From: Tidjanibacter sp.
Lineage (GTDB): Bacteria > Bacteroidota > Bacteroidia > Bacteroidales > Rikenellaceae
Direction: 5' to 3'
DNA: 10,468 nt
Assembly (NCBI GenBank): GCA_017630115.1
Contig: JAGBVY010000025.1
Location: 1-10,468 of the forward strand
The position numbers and the translations under genes are program-made. The stretch's first letter is position 1; the number at the start of each line of letters is the position of its first letter. A model generated the notes under the pieces. That model was not told the origin of the DNA. It ran no database searches and saw only the letters and a program-made list of their open reading frames with translations. Shown here piece by piece: positions 7,401 through 10,468 of the stretch.

Positions 7401-8735
7401 CCAAGGCTCGTAGTAGGAGGCAAAAACAGTCAGATCCAAACCTACCAAGCACTCGTAATAGTTCATCGAGAAGATGCCGTCGGCTCCCTGCAAGTAGGTG
7501 GGCACAAAGAGCACCTTCACCCTCGACGAAGCAGAGTCGAGCACACTACCCGAAATACTCTTTACAATGGGGTCACTATCGGGGTTGGAGATATAGTGGG
7601 TTGCACAGCGCAACTGCGAGGGGTCGATAGCGTTGTTCTTGTCGGCCAAATGAGCCATAAGGTCGCGGCGAGGACCGTCGTTGCCAGCAGGCACTGTGAT
7701 GAGAGCCAAAATCTCGCGACCCTCGGGAGTACGCTCTGCCACCTTCTTCAAGGCCGACATAAATACATCCAAGCCTTTATTGCGCAACTCGTAGCGGCCC
7801 GAAGTACCAACAATCAGAGGCTCCTTCTCAAACTTAGTTCCGTAGCAAGCCTCAGCAACCTCAATGAGGGCCTTGCGAGCTGTCTCGCGACGTTTTTTAG
7901 CCTCGTCGCCCTTCCAAACAAAGTCATCCTCAAAACCATTGGGGGTAACAACATCCACCTCCGAGCCAAGCAGATACTTACACTCCTTGGCAGTAATGCG
8001 GCTCACCGAGCAGAAGGCATCGTGGTTGCGAGCAGCCACCTTTTCGAGCGAGTGTTTGGCAACAACATTGAACTGGCGAGCAAAATCGTCGGCATTGAAA
8101 GTACCCAAACCACTGTAAAGAGGCAGACCATTGCCCGCAATGCAGCGACCCATAACGGTAGCATGGGTGGTAAATACGGTTGCCACATAGGGCGAAGCCG
8201 AACGCAAATAGAGACCACCACTGGCAGTCATCCACTCGTGGAAGTGAGCCACAGTGCGCTCTGCCGAGGAGCAGAAGTTACCAACATAGCTCTCGATAAC
8301 CTTACCGGCCGCAAAGCCAAAGATTACAGGCTCGATGTAGTCCCACTGACCACTGATACTATCTACTTTGTAGTTGTCCCACAAGAATTTCAAGATGTCG
8401 TCCTTCTTGCCAATAAGCGACGAGAAGTCCACCAACACCACTACGGGCGAACCCTCAATCTTCCAACGACCAACCCTCACACGGTAGCCCTGAGAATAGA
8501 GCACCTGCCTCCACTCGCGGAGCATATTGGCATCCTCGACAAACTCGGGATTGGCCTCCTCGCGGTTAATGTCGGGGCCGATGAGAATATACTTATCGCC
8601 CAACTCGCGCACCATTGTCTGCGCCTTGGTCGATACGACAGTGTGGATACCTCCAACCTTGTTGCATACCTCCCAGCTAACCTCAAACAAATAATCCGGT
8701 TTCTGTACTGTTTCGTTTTTCATAAATGTTTTCAT
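4470..8735 (-). CDS. Bifunctional fusion: GT3 glycogen synthase plus GT35 alpha-glucan phosphorylase
   Basis: Taken from the ATG at 8733-8735 this encodes 1421 residues. The frame is open further, to a GTG at 8798, but those 21 extra residues look non-conserved. A second ATG lies four codons in, at 8723. Residues about 14-555 are a GT3 (eukaryotic-type) glycogen synthase: YLFEVSWEVCNKVGGIHTVV with the KVGG loop, and YYEPWGYTPLE (441-451) with the E-x7-E pair Glu443/Glu451. Residues about 587-665 match the DUF3417 module that precedes short phosphorylases (LSKNLWWSW). Residues about 674-1290 are GT35: YSGGLGILAGD; RRFATYKR, with Arg1074 and Lys1079 as likely phosphate ligands; and EASGTSGEK, with Lys1175 as the pyridoxal-phosphate lysine. 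A beta-rich tail ends in LVKWA. All key catalytic residues I can recognise are present in both halves, so both should be active: chain extension from nucleotide-glucose and phosphorolysis to glucose-1-phosphate. It heads the glycogen cluster. I believe such fusions are already annotated in Bacteroidales. Confidence 0.93.
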   Translation of the reverse strand: MKTFMKNETVQKPDYLFEVSWEVCNKVGGIHTVVSTKAQTMVRELGDKYILIGPDINREEANPEFVEDANMLREWRQVLYSQGYRVRVGRWKIEGSPVVVLVDFSSLIGKKDDILKFLWDNYKVDSISGQWDYIEPVIFGFAAGKVIESYVGNFCSSAERTVAHFHEWMTASGGLYLRSASPYVATVFTTHATVMGRCIAGNGLPLYSGLGTFNADDFARQFNVVAKHSLEKVAARNHDAFCSVSRITAKECKYLLGSEVDVVTPNGFEDDFVWKGDEAKKRRETARKALIEVAEACYGTKFEKEPLIVGTSGRYELRNKGLDVFMSALKKVAERTPEGREILALITVPAGNDGPRRDLMAHLADKNNAIDPSQLRCATHYISNPDSDPIVKSISGSVLDSASSRVKVLFVPTYLQGADGIFSMNYYECLVGLDLTVFASYYEPWGYTPLESVAFSIPTITTSLAGFGKWVDDMDDSHKGVSVITRNDSNDASVIDSIADTIERYAAMGKKEYDEVRKSAYEISRTALWSNFVKHYTEAYGVALDRVITRTNKAVYDGGSANEQVNFVRQQLVSSRPSWSRLMVEKSLPERLRALEILSKNLWWSWTLGAHELFEYIDAELWAATSKNPIAFLDKLTYSKVKELEQDKEFLAKLDDVYGQYRTYMGKKAQAQGPRIAYFSMEYGLHSSLKIYSGGLGILAGDYIKEASDKNVPMVAVGLLYRYGYFTQKLSAQGAQEAAYEAQNFQKLPISPARDEMGNWCSVQVALPGRTVTARIWKCEVGRTDLYLLDTDHELNIEEDRSITHHLYGGDWENRLKQELLLGVGGIRALNALGIKSDIYHCNEGHAAFIGLERIHNYVKGKNLSFSEALEVVRSSSLYTTHTPVPAGHDAFPEQMIRQYMSHYPERLGITWEQFINLGKTRPNDPSEKFSMSFLACNLSQEVNGVSWLHGEVSKEILGDMWPGYFKDELHIGYVTNGVHFPTWTSSVLRRLYSKYFAEGFSQEQYDIPAWQKVNSIPDKELWDARLTLKQRLYKTVGKIMSDKSKSPTHSPSQMVAVKENFKPDVLTIGFARRFATYKRAHLLFTNLERLSAIVNNPERPVQFVFAGKAHPQDIPGQELIKRIVAVSAMPEFVGKIIFLPNYDMDISRKMVQGVDIWLNTPTRPLEASGTSGEKAVMNGVMQFSVLDGWWVEGYKEGAGWMLPMERTYTDQNHQNELDAEMIYRTIEEEIVPLYYNRNEEGMPTGWIKSMKSCIADIASNFTTNRMLTDYEERFYNPLYERHREIVRSDFLLAREIAAWKRKVSAAWDRVKVLETKQADMSKQTMLVGNKYRFEAVLDIDGLSPEDIGVELLLASQIDSAHDVKIAGKVELEVVSVEGSKVVYAVDALMEHTGSYDAALRVFPKNSKLPHRMDFALVKWA

Positions 8736-8768
8736 TTTTCGGCCCGAGCTCTCTCTTGTTGCGGCGGT

Positions 8769-8792
8769 CCACCTAACCAACCAAGACCAACC
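8769..8792 (-). other. Two-tier G-quadruplex motif in the predicted leader of the fusion mRNA
   Basis: On the minus strand, 8792-8777 reads GGTTGGTCTTGGTTGG, followed by two more GG pairs down to 8769. Four GG runs with loops of 2, 4 and 2 bases have almost the layout of the thrombin-binding DNA aptamer, a classic two-tetrad quadruplex. It lies about 34 bases before the proposed start codon and downstream of both promoter candidates, so it would be present in the mRNA. Two-tier quadruplexes are of modest stability and the role is unproven. Confidence 0.4.
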
Positions 8793-8835
8793 ACACACAA
8801 GCCCGAATCCTACTTTTCTGTTAAATTATAGTTTG

Positions 8836-8867
8836 TAAATTTAATTTTGTTTGTTTCGTTTTTCAAC
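8836..8867 (-). promoter_or_regulatory. Weak second promoter candidate for the fusion gene
   Basis: Minus-strand GTTG (8867-8864) is followed after 20 bases by TAAATTTA (8843-8836). This is one base short at each box of the Bacteroides-type consensus TTTG-N19-21-TAnnTTTG. It would start transcription roughly 95 bases before the 8735 ATG. The surrounding DNA is AT-rich, so a chance match is quite possible. Confidence 0.3.
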
Positions 8868-8974
8868 TCTATCATCGTGGTTTGCCATACTTTTTCGCCC
8901 TCTTGGCCAAGCCTTAAAGTGCGCGCAAAAGGAATTAACACCCTAAGCCTACCAACCCTCGGACCACAACAAGC

Positions 8975-8986
8975 CACAATATTGTG
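8975..8986. promoter_or_regulatory. 12-bp perfect palindrome abutting the -7 box, candidate operator
   Basis: CACAATATTGTG is a perfect dyad that touches the downstream end of the -7 box at 8987-8994. It would cover the predicted transcription start of the glycogen fusion gene. A symmetric site at this place is the usual position for a dimeric repressor. No regulator gene is in the window, and no family can be assigned from the site alone. Confidence 0.45.
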
Positions 8987-9018
8987 CAAATATAACCATT
9001 TTTTGTTAAATTACCAAT
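8987..9018 (-). promoter_or_regulatory. Bacteroides-type promoter driving the glycogen fusion gene
   Basis: On the minus strand a -33 ATTG (9018-9015) is followed by a 20-base spacer and a full-consensus -7 TATATTTG (8994-8987). The spacing fits the 19-21 bases known for the primary sigma factor of Bacteroides. Transcription would start near 8980-8984 and give a leader of about 245 bases before the ATG at 8735. It is the best minus-strand promoter seen upstream of the cluster. Confidence 0.6.
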
Positions 9019-9034
9019 ATAATATATAAGGATA

Positions 9035-9054
9035 TTATTAAAATTTTTTAATAA
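9035..9054. repeat. AT-only 20-bp inverted repeat upstream of the minus-strand promoter
   Basis: TTATTAAAA (9035-9043) and TTTTAATAA (9046-9054) are exact reverse complements separated by two T. The dyad starts 17 bases upstream of the -33 box of the fusion-gene promoter. It could be an upstream regulator site or simply reflect the AT-rich composition here. Confidence 0.4.
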
Positions 9055-9103
9055 CCACCGATTTCGCCCGACGAGTGGCAATAAAACGCCGACGAATGAA
9101 AAC

Positions 9104-9124
9104 GGCTACCAACTACCGACCTCT
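9104..9124. repeat. Short heptad block (three degenerate units) preceding the nonamer array
   Basis: GGCTACC, AACTACC and GACCTCT sit head to tail and end exactly where the nonamers begin at 9125. The first two match the heptad consensus of 4113-4168 except at one base each. The last resembles GACCTAA, the ninth heptad of that array. With so few units this rests mainly on the shared arrangement. Confidence 0.5.
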
Positions 9125-9230
9125 GAGAGGACTGAGAGGACTGAGAGGACTGGGAGGACTGGGAGAACTGGGAGAACTAAGAAGTCCCAGAAAACCCAGT
9201 AAACCCAGTAAACCCAGTGAACCCAGCATA
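9125..9230. repeat. Inverted nonanucleotide arrays forming a periodic hairpin
   Basis: Six 9-base units (9125-9178), grading from GAGAGGACT to GGGAGAACT, are followed by a 7-base gap and five 9-base units (9186-9230) of type CCCAGTAAA. The two sets face each other: repeated CTGGG on the left can pair with repeated CCCAG on the right at 9-base intervals, with 3-base internal mismatches. The block lies between the two divergent promoters and could act as an insulator or bidirectional transcript end. Because 9 is a multiple of 3, it leaves a misleading open frame (9075-9269). Confidence 0.85.
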
Positions 9231-9283
9231 CGACTTATAGGCCTATTCCCAAAAACTCCCCAAACTTAGCAGAGAAACAAAAA

Positions 9284-9314
9284 TTTGCCATTTCGCCAAT
9301 AATCACTACCTTTG
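9284..9314 (+). promoter_or_regulatory. Full-consensus Bacteroides-type promoter for hemW
   Basis: TTTG at 9284-9287, a 19-base spacer, then TACCTTTG at 9307-9314 match the -33 TTTG and -7 TAnnTTTG boxes completely. The -7 box ends only 4 bases before the hemW ATG at 9319, so the predicted start site coincides with or nearly touches the start codon. Confidence 0.65.
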
Positions 9315-9318
9315 AGCT

Positions 9319-10419
9319 ATGGTTTCATCACTCTACATACACATCCCGTTTTGCAAAAAATTGTGCGGCTACTGCGACTTTTTCAAGACTATGTCGCTTG
9401 TTCGCAAGGGCGAGGTGCTTGAACGCATAGCCGAAGAGATGGCCGAAAGGAGCTCTCTCTTGGAGGGCACAACCCTCAAAACCATCTACTTTGGCGGAGG
9501 CACACCGACCGTATGCACCCCCGGCGAATTGGGCGCTCTACTGCGCTGTGCCGAGCGCACATTCGACTGCTCCGAGGTGGAGGAGATAACCATCGAGGCC
9601 AACCCCGACGACCTATCGGAAGAGTATCTACAAGGGCTTCGCGCAGAGGGATTTAACAGACTCAGCGTGGGCATACAATCGTTCCACAATAGCGACCTGC
9701 AAATGATGAATCGTCGCCACACCGCCGAGGAGGCTGTGGCAGCCATAGAGAGGGCTCGCAAGGCGGGCTTCGACAACATATCAATCGATCTCATCTACGG
9801 TTTGGCGGGGGCTACGCTCGACCAATGGGGCGAAAATGTGGAGCAAGCCATAAGACTCGGTGTGGAGCACATCTCGGCCTACCACCTGACCATCGAAGAG
9901 AACACACTCTTTGGCAAACGAGGCGTCACCACAGCCCCCGAAGAGCTCTCCGATGCGGAGTACGAATTACTCTGCAAAAGGCTGGGCGAGGCAGGCTACG
10001 AGCACTACGAAATATCCAACTTTGCCCTCCCCAATCGCCGCTCACGACACAACTCCGCCTACTGGCGTGGCACACCCTATTTGGGCCTCGGCCCGGGAGC
10101 CCATTCCTTTGACGGAGCAAGAGTCAGGAGTTGGAATAAAGCCTCCATTGCAGCCTACCTCGAAGGCAACTCTTTGGAGGATGAAACACTCTCACTATCG
10201 GAACGTTACGAGGAGCACGTTATGGTCTCGCTTCGCACATCGGAGGGTGTCAACCTCGAAGAGTTGGAGACTCTTTTTGGCGGTCGAAAAAGGGCAGAAT
10301 TTGAGGCCACCGCAGCCCCCCATTTGGAGCGCGGTGTGCTGCTAAAAAAAGGGGACAACATAGCCTTTGCCGAGAGCCATTGGCTCATCTCCGACAGCAT
10401 CATTGAGGAGTTCTTTTAG
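9319..10419 (+). CDS. hemW: HemW, radical-SAM heme chaperone (coproporphyrinogen III oxidase-like)
   Basis: A 366-residue cytoplasmic protein of normal family length. The N-terminus MVSSLYIHIPFCKKLCGYCDF carries the radical-SAM CxxxCxxC motif (Cys12, Cys16, Cys19), which binds a 4Fe-4S cluster and S-adenosylmethionine. The residue after CD is Phe, as in HemW, and not the extra cysteine of HemN. Further landmarks are YFGGGTPT (57-64), EANPDD (93-98), LSVGIQSF (115-122), NISIDLIYGLAG (153-164) and HISAYHLTIEENT (184-196); the HemN C-terminal-type region follows. HemW binds heme and delivers it to respiratory enzymes; it is often misannotated as an oxygen-independent oxidase. The ATG is the only sensible start: an in-frame TGA lies at 9313-9315 and the next Met is residue 25, past the cluster motif. 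It is divergent from the glycogen cluster and unrelated in function. Confidence 0.95.
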   Translation: MVSSLYIHIPFCKKLCGYCDFFKTMSLVRKGEVLERIAEEMAERSSLLEGTTLKTIYFGGGTPTVCTPGELGALLRCAERTFDCSEVEEITIEANPDDLSEEYLQGLRAEGFNRLSVGIQSFHNSDLQMMNRRHTAEEAVAAIERARKAGFDNISIDLIYGLAGATLDQWGENVEQAIRLGVEHISAYHLTIEENTLFGKRGVTTAPEELSDAEYELLCKRLGEAGYEHYEISNFALPNRRSRHNSAYWRGTPYLGLGPGAHSFDGARVRSWNKASIAAYLEGNSLEDETLSLSERYEEHVMVSLRTSEGVNLEELETLFGGRKRAEFEATAAPHLERGVLLKKGDNIAFAESHWLISDSIIEEFF

Positions 10420-10440
10420 CCATACGCCTGCGGCGAGGGG

Positions 10441-10468
10441 AATTCAAAATTCAAAATTCAAAATTCAA
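10441..10468. repeat. Perfect heptanucleotide tandem repeat at right edge
   Basis: Four exact copies of AATTCAA fill the last 28 bases and probably continue past the window. It starts 22 bases after the hemW stop. Unlike the GC-richer heptads elsewhere in the window, these units are identical, which suggests recent expansion. Confidence 0.9.

Larger units (their letters stand above)
8736..9318. other. Divergent intergenic region between the glycogen fusion gene and hemW
   Basis: This 583-base spacer contains no credible gene. From left to right it holds a G-rich (minus-strand) leader segment, an AT-rich stretch with a weak second promoter candidate, short palindromes at 8902-8911 (CTTGGCCAAG) and 8920-8927 (TGCGCGCA), and the main minus-strand promoter with its abutting palindrome. 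Then come an AT-only dyad, a heptad-nonamer repeat block and the hemW promoter. The two short open frames here (8847-9029 and 9075-9269, plus) look accidental. Confidence 0.75.

Noticed and set aside
8736..8798. GTG start at 8798 giving 21 extra residues to the fusion protein
   Set aside because: The extra residues look non-conserved and come from the G-rich leader. The family's N-terminus (YLFEVSWEV) follows closely after the ATGs at 8735 and 8723.
4503..8831. Full-length open frame of 1442 codons on the plus strand, opposite the fusion gene
   Set aside because: Its translation shows no recognisable motif and mirrors the codon pattern of the real gene, which avoids the codons whose complements are stops. 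The same holds for the plus-strand frames at 2206-4047 and 1175-2044.
8817..8849. Plus-strand promoter-like TCTG-N21-TAATTTTG
   Set aside because: The -7 box is a full match, but the -33 is imperfect, the DNA is AT-rich and no gene follows for over 450 bases. It could drive a small RNA or a distal hemW transcript, but nothing supports that.
8847..9029. Plus-strand 60-codon frame in the divergent intergenic region
   Set aside because: It overlaps the minus-strand promoter and palindromes, has no recognisable motif and ends in very AT-rich DNA.
9075..9269. Plus-strand 64-codon frame with LRG and KPS tripeptide repeats
   Set aside because: The peptide repeats are only the translation of the 9-base DNA units, which keep any frame open. 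No start context or homology is apparent.
10420..10440. Terminator after hemW
   Set aside because: Only a 4-bp CGCC-TGC-GGCG stem is present and no T run follows.

Overview
The window looks like a chromosomal piece of a member of the Bacteroidales (Bacteroidota), possibly Alistipes-like. Three things point that way. The glycogen genes GH57, GT4 and GH133 sit in an order I associate with Bacteroides-type genomes. A glycogen synthase is fused to a phosphorylase. The divergent intergenic region carries two matches to the Bacteroides-type promoter (-33 TTTG-like, -7 TAnnTTTG), and no gene has an obvious Shine-Dalgarno sequence. The genus is a guess.

Layout. Four genes lie on the minus strand and are read from right to left. 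First is a 1421-residue fusion of a GT3 glycogen synthase and a GT35 alpha-glucan phosphorylase (4470-8735). Next come a GH133-type glycogen debranching enzyme (2122-4056), a GT4 glycogen-synthase-like glycosyltransferase (815-2116) only 5 bases further on, and a GH57 alpha-amylase-like enzyme (1-715) cut by the left edge. At the right, hemW, a radical-SAM heme chaperone gene, runs divergently on the plus strand (9319-10419).

The minus-strand genes form a cytoplasmic glycogen module. The GT3 half extends alpha-1,4 chains from nucleotide-glucose. The GT35 half releases glucose-1-phosphate. The debrancher clears limit-dextrin branches. GT4 and GH57 probably add further synthesis, trimming or branching steps. 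HemW is functionally unrelated.

The intergenic DNA is unusually structured. The 413-base gap 4057-4469 holds a heptanucleotide array running without a break into a nonanucleotide array, then a partial copy and a full copy of a palindromic element of about 121 bp. The full copy touches the stop codon of the fusion gene. The divergent 583-base gap 8736-9318 holds a second heptad-to-nonamer array whose nonamers are arranged as a large inverted repeat. It also holds a near-consensus promoter toward the glycogen genes with an abutting 12-bp palindrome, a G-rich two-tier quadruplex motif in the predicted leader, and a full-consensus promoter for hemW so close to the ATG that its mRNA may be leaderless. 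A perfect heptamer tandem repeat runs off the right edge.

I see no CRISPR array, tRNA, rRNA, transposase or defence system. The enzymes belong to known families, and the most unusual material is the intergenic repeat architecture.
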